From: Bradyrhizobium barranii subsp. apii
Lineage (GTDB): Bacteria; Pseudomonadota; Alphaproteobacteria; Rhizobiales; Xanthobacteraceae
Assembly: GCF_011516635.5 (NCBI RefSeq)
Contig: NZ_CP096255.1
Location: 9,311,501-9,375,500 of the forward strand
DNA length: 64,000 nucleotides
Direction of reading: 5' to 3'
The notes beneath the pieces are model-generated. The model worked only from the letters and a program-made list of their open reading frames with translations. It was not told the DNA's origin and did no database searches. Below, piece after piece: positions 38,129 to 47,403 of the stretch. Position 1 is the stretch's first letter, and each line of letters opens with the position of its first letter. The position numbers were made by a program, and so were the translations under genes.

Positions 38129-38578
38129 ATGGGTCTTTACCTTATCGAGTACAAACAAGACCGAAACTTCGTGCTCGGCGTGAAGGATCAGCAAGACGGT
38201 GCGGCGGTCGTGCTACGGAAGAAAGATACGCCTCTCCGTTACGTTCTCTGGGACCTCAACTTCGATACTGGAGCGATTACACTGAACTCGAGCGGGGGCA
38301 ATCTCGCGGTCGGCACCGATCGCGTCGCGCCGGAGGCTCTCCTCTCGCTCAAAGTGTATAACCCAGCCATCCAAAGTCAGCGGTGGGAATTTCTCAAGAG
38401 CCCCGGCTTCATCCTTAGCCTCCCGGATAACAGTCTGTGTATCGATAATAAGACCCGTGGCACGAGTGACGGCAACCCGGTTTGGCTGTTCAAGTTCAAC
38501 GGCTCGCCCGCGCAGCAATGGAACTTCGTTCCCTTGATGAACCTGCGGGCCTTGGAAGTTGCGGAGAATGCGGCCTGA
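38129..38578 (+). CDS. Ricin-B-type (beta-trefoil) lectin-like protein, 149 aa
   Basis: The ATG at 38129 is chosen for AGGAGG 6 nt upstream; the frame is open further back but lacks similarity there. The protein shows beta-trefoil repeats with Q-x-W-type motifs: YVLWDLNFDTGAITL (Trp41), SQRWEFLKSPGFIL (Gln84-Trp86) and AQQWNFVPL (Gln129-Trp131). SLCIDNKTRGTSDGNPVWLF is typical of a carbohydrate-binding subdomain. No signal peptide or other domain is visible. The family binds sugars, often galactosides; binding here is inferred. The perfect sigma-54 promoter suggests expression with nitrogen-fixation genes. Confidence 0.83.
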   Translation: MGLYLIEYKQDRNFVLGVKDQQDGAAVVLRKKDTPLRYVLWDLNFDTGAITLNSSGGNLAVGTDRVAPEALLSLKVYNPAIQSQRWEFLKSPGFILSLPDNSLCIDNKTRGTSDGNPVWLFKFNGSPAQQWNFVPLMNLRALEVAENAA

Positions 38579-39736
38579 CGCCGTTCGGCCGCTCGGCTCC
38601 TCAATGGCGACGGGTAGCGGTACGCGACAATGCGGCGGCGAGCATTCCGGTTGTGAATATTCGCCGCCACAGAACCGGACGTTGCGCAGCGGTGCAACAG
38701 GTGGAATAGCATTGATCCGAGATCTGCGCACTCGATGGTGTGTGTTTGGTAAGTCCGCCCAGACCACTTGCAGTATGAGCCATTTCAGCCCAGTGATCGA
38801 AGACGTCGGTTGTCCGAAGCCCGACGTCGGTATCCAGACAGCGCGCCGAGAGGTGCCGCGATTCGTCAAAAACGGCGGTCGGCGTCACTGGCACGTCGGT
38901 TGCTCGATGTGCCGAGCGTCCGCTGCGGCGACTATTGCGATCTCGCGGCACCTGATCTGTGAGTCAGATGAAACTTGCTCGTTCATTTCAAGCGGTCAGC
39001 GAGCTGCATCGGAGACGCAGCCTCGCCTGGCAAGCTCTCTATCTTCCGGTGCGGCTTCGGTCCTGCGCCGAGGATGAGATTGCTCTGTACGGTATCGACG
39101 AATGGTGATCCTAAACGTGCTACGCACAATTCGAGCAACTTGCTGTGAACAGTGCCTCAAGTCGTTCTGGCAAAGGTCCACCTGCGCCGGAGATCGACAG
39201 TCCGAGGCTTTGAGGATTGTAGTCATCTGCAGATCGGAGACCGTACGTAAATGACCATTGAGCCGATCGAGGATAATTGGCGGCTTGAAGAGGAATCGAG
39301 GCGACGAGACGAGATCAAAGTCAAGCTCCTTCGCGCGCGATCGGATGTGGCCAGGTACCAAGCAGAATTGACAGAGCTCGAGCAAACGCCGAAGCGTGAA
39401 GACGGCTCATCGATCTGCTCTGGGACACTTCAGCGCACGTGCGCAGGAGGTCGGAGAGCATAACGTGCGACCACGTCAATTGGAGCCTGTCTTGGATCCC
39501 GCTAACCTGCGAGCGGATGCTGGGGGCAGCGTCCAACCGAGCGACAGCTGGAAGTAGGCTGCCAACCGGGTCTTCGCAACAGGGGCTTGGCTTGGTGCAA
39601 TGGCTGAGCGGTGTAGAGCGCAAGAATTCGCGCACAAGTGCAAGTGGCGAGAAGCCAAGCCACGAACGCTCACGCGCGTGACAAGTGTTGGGATCAGCCG
39701 TTTTGACCGGCTCATCTTTGTTCGCTCACAAGCAAG
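38579..39736. other. 1.2 kb without a recognised gene
   Basis: Frames on both strands are open but lack ribosome sites and known motifs. A plus-strand frame at 39251-39463 (MTIEPIEDNWRLEEESRRRD) has a helical, coiled-coil-like start of about 50 residues and may be a small gene or remnant. Confidence 0.35.
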
Positions 39737-39991
39737 GTGCTGTCGCCGGGTTGCAAGGTTCACGTCTCGCGCCGCCGCGATCAGACTGAGAGCGGCAATC
39801 AGAACGCCCCGCGTTTGATCCAGATCGATCAGGCGCAGAACATCACGTTCTATGGTGTCACGCTACGCAATGCGCCCAATTTCCACGTCGCGATGAACAG
39901 GGTCGGAGGTGCCACCTTTTGGGGGCTCACGATCGGTGCGCCGGCCGAGGCCCGCAACACCGACGGCATCGACCCTGGCGCAGGCCCATAG
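39737..39991 (+). pseudogene. GH28 (polygalacturonase-like) fragment
   Basis: From about 39815 the frame reads APRLIQIDQAQNITFYGVTL, then NAPNFHVAMN and NTDGIDPGAGP. These are the beta-helix coils and the NTDGID active-site motif of GH28 pectinases. The upstream part lies in another frame, and the gene ends with a stop right after DPGAG, where the family continues for 200 residues or more. Only a short middle fragment is left. GH28 genes are known near type III genes in Bradyrhizobium islands. Confidence 0.68.
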
Positions 39992-40109
39992 GCGTTAAAA
40001 TAGGATTGCGTGTTGAATTTGTATGTGATTCCAAGAAGGGATGAGACACGAATCGCTTGTGAACGAAGACTGGGCGCGTGTTGTTGCTCGGCTTGGTGGG
40101 GCTGAGGCT

Positions 40110-40946
40110 CTAGGTGGTTTGGACTCTAGGGATTTCCTTTTAGGCGCAAATCAGATTCAAGGCTGCTTTGGGGAGGCAGTCTTGGGTGTGATGGACTGCT
40201 TGGTATTAAGCGACGCGGCTTGGGAGCGGATGGCGCCGCTGATTATAGGTCGCCCCGACCAGAAGGGCTCCACTTGGCGCGACAATCGGATGTTCGTGGA
40301 AGGTGTACTTTGGATTGTTCGCACGGGCTCTCCCTGGCGTGATCTCCCGGAGGCGTTCGGGGATTGGAACAGCGTGTTCTCCGGCGCTTCAGTCGATGGA
40401 GCATCAAGGGCGTCTGGTGGCGGATCTTCGAGGCGATGTCCGATGATCCTGACTTCGAATATCTGATCGTCGATTCAACCATCGTCCGGGCGCATCAGCA
40501 CGCCGCCGGGGCCAAAAAAGGGGGTCTGAAGATCAGGCGATCGGCCGCTCGCGCGGGGGGCTGAGCACCAAGATACATATGGCCGTTCGTGGCTTGGGAT
40601 GTCCCGTACGGTTCGCGCTGACCGCAGGCCAGAAGGGCGATGCACCGCAAGCTGCCGCATTGATCGAGGGACTACCTGCCGAGGTCGTCATGGCCGACAC
40701 GGCCTATGACGCCGATCATTTGCGCCAAGCCATCGCCGCCAAGGGCGCGCTCGCCGTCATCCCCAACAACCCGTCACGCGCACTCAAATACCCGCTGGAC
40801 AAGCACCTCTTCGAATGCTGCTTCTCAAAGCTCAAGCAGTTCCGCCGCGTCGCAACCCGCTTCGAAAAGACCGCCCGAGATTACCTAGCCGTCGTCACTC
40901 TCGCAGCCATCGTTCTTTGGATGCGGTAAGTGTCCACACGACCTAG
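40110..40946 (+). mobile_element. IS5-family element (CTAGGTGG ends), copy 1
   Basis: About 0.84 kb. The left end CTAGGTGGTTTGGACTC and the right end (reverse) CTAGGTCGTGTGGACAC form inverted repeats. A second copy lies at 50920-51703 and a terminal relic at 10884-10912. Confidence 0.8.
40191..40929 (+). pseudogene. IS5-family transposase, frameshifted (copy 1)
   Basis: Starts MDCLVLSDAAWERMAPLIIG and runs to EAFGDWNSVF, where two extra bases (TTCTCCGG instead of TTCCGG) shift the frame. The middle frame (40364-40564) has RRFSRWSIKGVWWRIFEAMS and STIVRAHQHAAGAKKGG. The last (40579-40929) has VVMADTAYDADHLRQAIAAK and ends VVTLAAIVLWMR. The junction at AAAAAAGGGGG may be a natural frameshift site of the group; the first shift is a real defect. 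Confidence 0.82.
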
Positions 40947-41612
40947 AGGTTAGCGCGCGCGAGACGAAGGCGTTTGTTCGTCCGCGCGAGATCACCAATG
41001 CGGTTGATTTGCTGCGGCTGATACTTGCGTATTGTCTGGGCACGCGGGGTCTGCGGCTGACGGCGGCGTGGGCGACGTCGGTGGGCCTTGTCGGCATCTC
41101 CAACGTGGCTTTGTTGTATCGCTTGCGTCAGTCCGGAGATTGGCTGGCGCAACTGATAGGTCAGGCACTTGCGAGTGGTGCGCCGAAGGCAAGCCGCGGT
41201 CGGCTGATCCGCATCGTTGATGCCACGACGGTCCCCAAAGCGGGACCGAGGGCAGGCAAAACAACGCAGTGTGGCGTATCCACAGTGCGTCGATGCCGGC
41301 GCGGACTTCGTGATCCGCGCGGGCTGGAAGAGCGCGCGTTGGCTGGATCGCAACGGCAACCTTGTCGGTCTCATCGCAGAGCTGCGCAAGGCCTTGGCAG
41401 GCGGCATGATCGATCGACCGATCTGGATAGAGCGCAAGTCCGGCGCGCAACCGCTTGCTGTGCGCTTGGTCGCGGTCAAAAAGCAGGCGCATGCGGCCGC
41501 GGAGGCGCGACGCAAGGCACGCAAGACGGCCCAGAAGGGAGGCCATCAACTCTCCAGGCAAACACTTGAGGCCGCTGATTGGGTAATCCTGGCGACCTCG
41601 CTCAAGGGCTAG
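40947..41612 (+). pseudogene. IS4-family-like transposase remnant
   Basis: The frames RGLRLTAAWATSVGLVGISN and SRGRLIRIVDATTVPKAG are followed by a deletion or shift. The second frame then reads VDAGADFVIRAGWKSARWLD, IWIERKSGAQPLAVRLVAVK and ADWVILATSLKG. The D-A-T-T-V and R-x-G-x-x-x-A-R-W pattern is that of IS4-type transposases. The C-terminal part with the last catalytic residue is missing. Confidence 0.62.
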
Positions 41613-42015
41613 GACTTCACGGCCGCTGACGTCATTGCCCTCTACCGGCTTCACGCTCTTCATCGAGGCCCAGGCCTCGATCAGCGTGCCATCGACCGAG
41701 AAGTGATCGCTCGACAGCAGCTTCTTCACCTTGGGCTGCGCCAGCACCGCCGCGAGGAACTTGGCCGCGATGTCGCCTTCCGGCAACCGGTCGCGGTTTT
41801 TCGAGAACACCGAATGGTCCCAGGCTCCGTCGTCGACGCCAATTCCGACGAACCAGCGGAACAGCAGGTCGTATTCCAGCCGTTCGATCAAAAGCCGCTC
41901 CGAACGGATCGAATAAACGCTTGCAACAGCATCGCCCGCAGCAACTTCTCCGGCGGGATCGACGGCCGCCAAATCGGCGAATAGAGCGCGGTAAACTCGC
42001 GCTCCAGCGTCGACT
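41613..42015 (-). pseudogene. IS5/IS1182-type transposase remnant (N-terminal part)
   Basis: The minus strand carries LLIERLEYDLLFRWFVGIGV, DDGAWDHSVFSKNRDRL and LSSDHFSVDGTLIEAWASMK, the N-terminal half with the first catalytic Asp. A frameshift near 41930 separates it from SIPPEKLLRAMLLQAF. The C-terminal half is replaced by the IS4-like remnant; the start is cut by IS21. Confidence 0.75.
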
Positions 42016-42113
42016 GCATATTTCAGTGATCGTGAGCAGCGATTTCGCGCGATCATGAGCGCCGAATTCAGACGATCGTGAGCAGCCTCGCTCCGGCCGA
42101 GGCGGTGATAGGG

Positions 42114-42875
42114 TCAGCGTTCTGGCTGCTCGTCAAGGGTGATGGTTTTGGCGTTGCGTTTTCGCATGCTTTCGCCAGCAAGCTGGAGGCGGTGAGCGTT
42201 GTGGACGAGGCGATCCAGAATCGCGTCGCCTAGCGTGGGATCTCCGATAACTTCGTGCCATGTGTCCACAGGGAGTTGGCTGGTTACGATGGTGGAGGAG
42301 CGGCCATGGCGATCGTCAAGGATTTCCAGTAGATCGCGCCGCTCGGCAGCGGTGAGCACCGACAATCCCCAATCATCCAAAATCAGAACCTGGGCGCGGC
42401 CAAGGGTTTTGAGCAAGCGGGCATAACGTCCATCGCCCCGCGCGAGCCCCAACGCTTCGAACAATCTTGGGACGCGGTGATAGAGGACCGAGCGATTATC
42501 TCGGCAGGCCTTGTGGCCGAGGGCACAGGCTAACCAACTTTTGCCCAATCCGGTCGCCCCGGTTATGAGCAAATTCTCGTGGCGATCGATCCAGTCGCCG
42601 CTGGCGAGCTTGGCGAAGACGGCCCGGTCGATACCCCGCGGCGTGCGCAAATCGACGTCCTCCACGCAGGCATTCTGGCGGAGCGAGGCCAGCTTGAGGC
42701 GCGTGGTGAGCCGCCTGGTGTCGCGTTCCGCCGCTTCCCGGTCGACCAGCAGGCCGATGCGATCTTCGAACGGCAAGGCTTCGAGATCAGGCGATCGTCG
42801 CTGCTCCTCGAAGGCCTTGGCCATGCCGCTCAAGCCGAGCTCGATCAGGCGTTCGTGGGTGGGATGGTTGAGCAT
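42114..42875 (-). CDS. istB: IS21 helper ATPase IstB
   Basis: 253 aa, a AAA+/DnaC-like protein. Walker A is GATGLGKS (106-113) and Walker B is LILDDWG (about 163-169). The N-terminal region MLNHPTHERLIELGLSGMAK is typical of IstB. It helps the transposase to select and join target DNA. It lies 16 bp after istA. Confidence 0.94.
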   Translation of the reverse strand: MLNHPTHERLIELGLSGMAKAFEEQRRSPDLEALPFEDRIGLLVDREAAERDTRRLTTRLKLASLRQNACVEDVDLRTPRGIDRAVFAKLASGDWIDRHENLLITGATGLGKSWLACALGHKACRDNRSVLYHRVPRLFEALGLARGDGRYARLLKTLGRAQVLILDDWGLSVLTAAERRDLLEILDDRHGRSSTIVTSQLPVDTWHEVIGDPTLGDAILDRLVHNAHRLQLAGESMRKRNAKTITLDEQPER

Positions 42876-42891
42876 ACAGGTCTCCTTGGCT

Positions 42892-44433
42892 TCAGTGAAA
42901 ATAATCGCGGCCGCGGATGTTGCCGTGGCGCAGGGGTTGGTGTTCGGAGGGCTCGTCGAGAAAGGTACGATCCAGACCGTTCTGGAGGATGGAGCGGATC
43001 GAGGCGACGGATCGCGCCTTGATCAGAATGCCGCGCCGGCAGGCCGCTTCGACGCGCTCCGCGCTGTAGCTTTTGACCAGTGACAGAATGCCGAGGCAGG
43101 TGCGAAAGCCTTGCTCGGGATGCGGCCGGGCCGCGATCACGGCCTGGAAGAAGGCGGCGGTCGACGGACCGATCCGCTCGCCGGCGACGATCACTCCGGC
43201 GGGCGTCCATTGACCGTAGCGCCGATGGGCGCTGGGCATATGGTCGGCGATGGTGGTGTGGCCCCGCCGGTTGGGCGCGCGGGCGTGGCTGGCGATCCTG
43301 CGGCCGTTGTGGAAGATCTCGACCGTTCTGTCATCGATGCGTGCGTCGACAAGCTCACGGATGAGCCGATACGGCGCGGAATACCAGTGTCCATCGATCT
43401 CGATATGATAGTCGGGGCCGATCCGGCATCGCTTCCAGCGTGCGAAAGCGTAAGCCTGGTCCGGCAGCTTTGTAAGCTTGGGCTTGTCGAGCTCGGCGAA
43501 CAGTTCGGCGCGACTGGCGCCAAAGTCGCGCATCTGCCTTGCATTGAGTTCGACGACGAGTGTTTTGATGGCTGCGTTCAGCTCCGCCAACGAAAAGAAG
43601 CGTTGGTTGCGCAGCCGCGCCAGAATCCATCGCTGGGCGACTTGCACCGCAACTTCGACCTTTGCCTTATCTTTTGGGCGCCGCGGCCGGGCTGCGAGAA
43701 TGGCCGTGCCGTAATGGCTCGCCATCTCGGCATAGGTTCGGTTGAGGCCGGGATCGTGGCGGTCGGGATTGGTGACGGCGGCCTTGAGATTGTCGCAGAC
43801 TACGAATGTCGGCACGCCGCCGAGGAAGGCGAAAAGATTGATGTGGACCCGGATCCAGTCGGCGAGCCCCTCGCTTGGACAGGCCTCGGCATAGGTATAG
43901 TTGGAGGCGCCCATCGCCGCGACGAACAGCTTCATCGACTGCACTTCCCCGTTTGAGGGATCGATGACGTCGATGGTGTCGCCGGCGAAATCCACGAAAA
44001 CCTTCTCGCCGCCCAGATGCGTCTGCCGCATCGAAGGCCGGGCTCGCCCCTTCCAGGCCTCGTACGTCGTGCAGAACCAGGTGTAGCCGAAGCCATCGGG
44101 ATGGGTGGCGCGATACTCGTCCCACAGCAGCCGACGGGTCACGTTGCGTCGGCGCAGCTCCTTGTCGACATAGCCCCAGTCGGGAACGGCCCGCTGGGGG
44201 CTCTGCGACGCAGGCCTCGGCGCCGGGAAAAGCAGCAGCTCCAGGTCCTCGTCGCTCATTCCGGCCGGCAACGGCCACTTCAGCCCGGCAGCCCCGGCTC
44301 GGCGTAGATAGCTGTGCACGGCGCCGTTGCTGATGCCCAAGGTGCGCGCGATGGCTCGCTCCGGCAAGCCTTGAACATGTTTTAAGCGGAGAACCTCTTT
44401 GATCCGGCGCATCGACAATCTCTGGGTGGGCAT
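42892..44433 (-). CDS. istA: IS21 transposase IstA
   Basis: 513 aa. The N-terminal HTH reads MRRIKEVLRLKHVQGLPERA and IARTLGISNGAVHSYLRRAG. The integrase core has VFVDFAGDTIDV (first Asp), VVCDNLKAAV (second) and KDKAKVEVAVQVAQRWILAR (Glu). The C-terminal domain holds YHIEIDGHWYSAPYRLIREL. All expected domains are present in one frame. Confidence 0.95.
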   Translation of the reverse strand: MPTQRLSMRRIKEVLRLKHVQGLPERAIARTLGISNGAVHSYLRRAGAAGLKWPLPAGMSDEDLELLLFPAPRPASQSPQRAVPDWGYVDKELRRRNVTRRLLWDEYRATHPDGFGYTWFCTTYEAWKGRARPSMRQTHLGGEKVFVDFAGDTIDVIDPSNGEVQSMKLFVAAMGASNYTYAEACPSEGLADWIRVHINLFAFLGGVPTFVVCDNLKAAVTNPDRHDPGLNRTYAEMASHYGTAILAARPRRPKDKAKVEVAVQVAQRWILARLRNQRFFSLAELNAAIKTLVVELNARQMRDFGASRAELFAELDKPKLTKLPDQAYAFARWKRCRIGPDYHIEIDGHWYSAPYRLIRELVDARIDDRTVEIFHNGRRIASHARAPNRRGHTTIADHMPSAHRRYGQWTPAGVIVAGERIGPSTAAFFQAVIAARPHPEQGFRTCLGILSLVKSYSAERVEAACRRGILIKARSVASIRSILQNGLDRTFLDEPSEHQPLRHGNIRGRDYFH

Positions 44434-44512
44434 CGGCCTTCCTCGTTCACTGACGAGGCAGTTCCTAAGCCGGTTGAGTTGTCGGCCGAAGCGGGCTGAG
44501 TTGCTGAAAAGC

Positions 44513-44604
44513 TGCTCACGATCCCGCGAAATCCGTGCTCACGATCGTCTGAAATCTCTGCTCACGATCCCCTGAAATCCGTGCTCACGATCCCGCGAAA
44601 CATG
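44513..44604 (-). repeat. Four tandem 23-bp repeats at the right end of IS21
   Basis: Units begin TGCTCACGATC at 44513, 44536, 44559 and 44582, with exact 23-bp spacing and a shared TGAAATC or CGAAATC part. They are presumed IstA binding sites. The left end has inverted units with GATCGTGAGCA or GATCATGAGCG at 42028, 42051 and 42074, also 23 bp apart. Confidence 0.88.
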
Positions 44605-44749
44605 CACGCAAGGCCGATTGCTACGACAACGCCCCGATGGAGAGCTTCTTTCATACGTTGAAAACCGAGCTCGTCCATCATCGCGACTACAACACCCGCG
44701 CCGAAGCCCAGCGCGATATCTTCGCCTTCATCGAGGGCTTCTACAACCG
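44605..44749 (+). pseudogene. IS3-family orfB remnant, C-terminal part 1
   Basis: Reads DCYDNAPMESFFHTLKTELV, then HHRDYNTRAEAQRDIFAFIE, the last catalytic Glu region of IS3 transposases. It is cut on the left by IS21 and on the right by the serine-recombinase element. The last residues follow at 47404-47503. Confidence 0.82.
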
Positions 44750-44770
44750 CGCATCAGAACACCCATCTGT

Positions 44771-46840
44771 CTATGTTGTTGAAGAGAAGAGACTTTGCTG
44801 ATTGGGATGCGATCCCGTGGGGTATCTTGGGTTCTGTCGCGCTCGTTCGGCGATAGATTGAGCGGCAGTTGTTATCAGCGAGGCGCGGGCGAAGATCCAC
44901 GGGCCGTCCGACAGCGGATGGAAGGCTTCGATTTCGCCGGCTTCAGCGGCCAGCCGGAGCGTCTTGGGCGCGATCTTCAGGAGCTTTGCGGCGTTGCTAA
45001 GGTTGAGCCAGGGTTCGATCCCGTCATCGGCGGGCTTGAATACCGGGAGGTGGTAGCTCGAGCGCATTGATGTGACGCGCTCGCGGGTCCAGCGATTGCC
45101 GTTGCCCGTCTTGAGGCCGTTTCGGTTGAGGAGGCCGGCAATCAGATCGTCGCTGGCGATCAGCACCAGTTGACGCACGGCTTGGATAATATCGGCGGAA
45201 GTGCTGTTGCGCTGTCCGCGCCGGCGCTTGGGCAAGCGCAACTCGCTGTGAGCGCCACCCACCCAGTGGACGATGAGAACGATCTCGGACGCCGCGTCGT
45301 CTATATCGGCCACGACCTCATGGACGAGGGTGCGTACAATGCGCTTCTTGAGACGAGCATCCGTCGTCGGCGCATCCCAGACCGTTTTGAGGTTCGAGGC
45401 CAGTACGCCGAGCGAAGCTGGATCAGCAATGGGTGCGGGCGTCGCCGCATCATGCATGGCGATCTTGCCCTCGACCTCCGCCGCGTGAGCGAGTGCCCTG
45501 TTCCAGCGCGCTTCCAGCTCACTCGCCACCAACCGGTTCGCGGGGTCAGCGGCATCGTATTGCCGGAAAGCCCGGTCGGCGGCATAGCGCGCCGCTTCCA
45601 GATCGCGACTGAGCGCATCGCGCACCTGATCCCGCCGTTCCCTGGCTCCTTCGGCGGCAGCGGTTGCAGCGGCGATAGCGCCCGGACCGACGACGCCAAG
45701 CAGTGCGTCCTCGATTGCATCATCGACACGCAATCCGCCGAAGGCGATGCAGTGGGCCCCGCCATTGTCCATCCAGGCGCGGCTGCAGCTGTAGCGCGGG
45801 ATATGGTTTTCCATGCCGGAGTACCGGAGTGTGAGCTTGCGGCCGCAGCGCTTGCACCGGATCAGACCGGCCAGCAGCGCGTCCCCATGCTTGGGTGCGC
45901 CGTGATGCCGACCGGTGGGAACGTTGCTGCTGACCATGGTGCGGATCGCCTCGAACCTCTCCCAGCTCACATACCCGTCGTGGGTGTTGGGCATCAGCGC
46001 CAGCCATTCGTTCCGCGTCTTGCGGCGGATCTTCACGCTCACGCCCCCGGCGCTGTATCCCGCCGCCACAGCCGTCTTACCATAGGCATAGGCGCCGCCG
46101 TAGACCGGGTTCTCAATGATCCGGTGGATGGCGGAGTAACTCGGTCGCCGCCAGGCTGTGTCGCCGTTGGACTGCTTCACTGGTAGATCGAGATTGTACT
46201 CGTGGAGCCAGCAGAGCGCCTGTCGCGCGCTGCCCAGTTCCTCGACCTTGTCGAACACCAGCTTGATCGCTTCCTGGACACGCCGATCCGGATCTTTCTC
46301 ATAACGGTCGCCGGCCTTCACGAAACCGACGGGCGCCGCCACAACCAACTCGCCCCGGCGCGCCTTCTCGTAGCGGGCCGAGAGCGAGCGTTGGCGCAAC
46401 AAATCCAGTTCGTACTCGTTGAGGCTGCCCTTGAGCCCGAGTAGCAGGCGATCGTTGCCGTGCCTCGGTGCATAGATCGTCTCCTGATCGACCAGAACGG
46501 TATCGACCACGCGGCACATCTCGATGAGTTGCTGCCAATCCCGGCTGTTGCGGGCGAAGCGCGAGACCTCGCGGGCGCAAACCGCACCAACCTTACCGAG
46601 GCAAACCTCCGCTACCATTCGCTCGAAACCGGCGCGTTGCACGCCGCCGGCGGCTGAACGACCGAGATCATCATCGATCACTTCGATCTCTGACCACCCG
46701 AGTGCCGTCAGCCGGTCCCGCATGGCGTATTGCAATGCGCTGCTCTCGCGATTGTGCAACACCTGATGTGCTGAGGATTGGCGCACGTAAAGAATCGCCT
46801 TACGCTCCAGATGATGAGGCCTGACCTTGTCAGAGATCAT
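44771..46840 (-). CDS. Large serine recombinase
   Basis: 689 aa. The N-terminal resolvase domain (about 12-150) has the Y-x-R-x-S motif with Ser22 (LYVRQSS) and REVSRFARNSRDWQQL. The Recombinase domain (about 175-290) has YSAIHRIIENPVYGGAYAYG. A zinc-ribbon follows (LIRCKRCGRKLTLRY with C-x-x-C, and YSCSRAWMDNGGAHC). A coiled-coil segment and a C-terminal HTH-like part (LNLSNAAKLLKIAPKTLRLA) end it. It should cut and rejoin DNA at specific sites and move the element. It overlaps the upstream small gene by 11 nt. Confidence 0.93.
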   Translation of the reverse strand: MISDKVRPHHLERKAILYVRQSSAHQVLHNRESSALQYAMRDRLTALGWSEIEVIDDDLGRSAAGGVQRAGFERMVAEVCLGKVGAVCAREVSRFARNSRDWQQLIEMCRVVDTVLVDQETIYAPRHGNDRLLLGLKGSLNEYELDLLRQRSLSARYEKARRGELVVAAPVGFVKAGDRYEKDPDRRVQEAIKLVFDKVEELGSARQALCWLHEYNLDLPVKQSNGDTAWRRPSYSAIHRIIENPVYGGAYAYGKTAVAAGYSAGGVSVKIRRKTRNEWLALMPNTHDGYVSWERFEAIRTMVSSNVPTGRHHGAPKHGDALLAGLIRCKRCGRKLTLRYSGMENHIPRYSCSRAWMDNGGAHCIAFGGLRVDDAIEDALLGVVGPGAIAAATAAAEGARERRDQVRDALSRDLEAARYAADRAFRQYDAADPANRLVASELEARWNRALAHAAEVEGKIAMHDAATPAPIADPASLGVLASNLKTVWDAPTTDARLKKRIVRTLVHEVVADIDDAASEIVLIVHWVGGAHSELRLPKRRRGQRNSTSADIIQAVRQLVLIASDDLIAGLLNRNGLKTGNGNRWTRERVTSMRSSYHLPVFKPADDGIEPWLNLSNAAKLLKIAPKTLRLAAEAGEIEAFHPLSDGPWIFARASLITTAAQSIAERARQNPRYPTGSHPNQQSLFSSTT

Positions 46841-47069
46841 GATCGACCCCCTTCGCGGGCGGCGTCGCTGTCATCGCAGCATGGTCGAGGATCAACTGCG
46901 TCATCAGGCTTGTGAGGGCCGCCCGGGCTTCCGCCGGCAACTCCGGCCATGCTGGCGCGCGGATGGCGCCGTTCGGCAGGCCGCTCCCGAACAGATCCAT
47001 CTGTTGCTGCGGCCGCGGTTGTCGATTGTGTCGGTATCCGCTCCCTGGCATTGCCGTCTGCCGTGACAT
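46830..47069 (-). CDS. Small accessory protein of the recombinase element (79 aa)
   Basis: Reads QQMDLFGSGLPNGAIRAPAW, then LPAEARAALTSLMTQLILDH. This short form (M-D-L-F-G-x-G, then P-x-W-x-x-L-P) is regularly found just upstream of such recombinases. Function unknown; translational coupling with the recombinase is likely because the stop overlaps its start. Confidence 0.68.
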   Translation of the reverse strand: MSRQTAMPGSGYRHNRQPRPQQQMDLFGSGLPNGAIRAPAWPELPAEARAALTSLMTQLILDHAAMTATPPAKGVDHDL

Positions 47070-47388
47070 GGGTCTCTCCCCGATTCTGGTCGTGAGAGGC
47101 TCTGGATGCGCTAGAAAGCAGGGCAGCTGATGGCGTTCGATCCATCAACACCAGATCGAGAAGCGCAGAAAGCGCTGCAAGTGCGGTTATGCTGACAAAT
47201 GGCCGAGCTGCCAAAAGCTCCGCCTCAGGGCATGCCGTCCGGTCGAACATCCATGCTGGAACCTCCAGCCAACGATCTGCTTGCGATCCATCCAGTGTGC
47301 AGCGGAAGGCGACATCGCCAGCCTTGTCGACGGCCCCATGAACGCAAACTCGGCAACCAAACCAAGGATGATATCGATAAAGAACCAC
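46837..47388 (-). CDS. Hypothetical accessory protein of the recombinase element
   Basis: Starts VLYRYHPWFGCRVCVHGAVD, then FRCTLDGSQADRWLEVPAWM. These look like the small beta-strand protein that often lies two genes upstream of a recombinase in rhizobial elements. The useful part ends around 47070; beyond that the frame runs out of phase across the 79-aa gene and is probably a shadow or read-through after a shift. The start may have been trimmed by the junction with IS3. Confidence 0.5.
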   Translation of the reverse strand: MVLYRYHPWFGCRVCVHGAVDKAGDVAFRCTLDGSQADRWLEVPAWMFDRTACPEAELLAARPFVSITALAALSALLDLVLMDRTPSAALLSSASRASHDQNRGETHVTADGNARERIPTQSTTAAAATDGSVRERPAERRHPRASMAGVAGGSPGGPHKPDDAVDPRPCCDDSDAAREGGRS

Positions 47389-47403
47389 GCGAAGAGCGGT
47401 CCT

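Larger units (their letters stand above)
42016..44604 (-). mobile_element. IS21-family element
   Basis: 2.59 kb with istA and istB intact. Both ends carry tandem copies of a 23-bp unit starting TGCTCACGATC: four on the right (44513, 44536, 44559, 44582) and three inverted copies on the left (42016-42084). IS21 ends normally hold such multiple transposase sites. The right end interrupts an IS3 remnant. Confidence 0.92.
44750..47403 (-). mobile_element. Serine-recombinase mobile element inside IS3
   Basis: A block with a large serine recombinase and two small genes separates the two halves of an IS3 orfB (FIEGFYN on the left; YNTTRRHSTIG on the right). The boundaries are inferred from that split; a TACAAC near both junctions may be the crossover or target sequence. 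Confidence 0.62.

Noticed and set aside
44513..44604. Regular 23-bp repeats as a possible CRISPR array
   Set aside because: The units are contiguous without spacers, lie at IS21 ends and have inverted partners at the other end of the same element.
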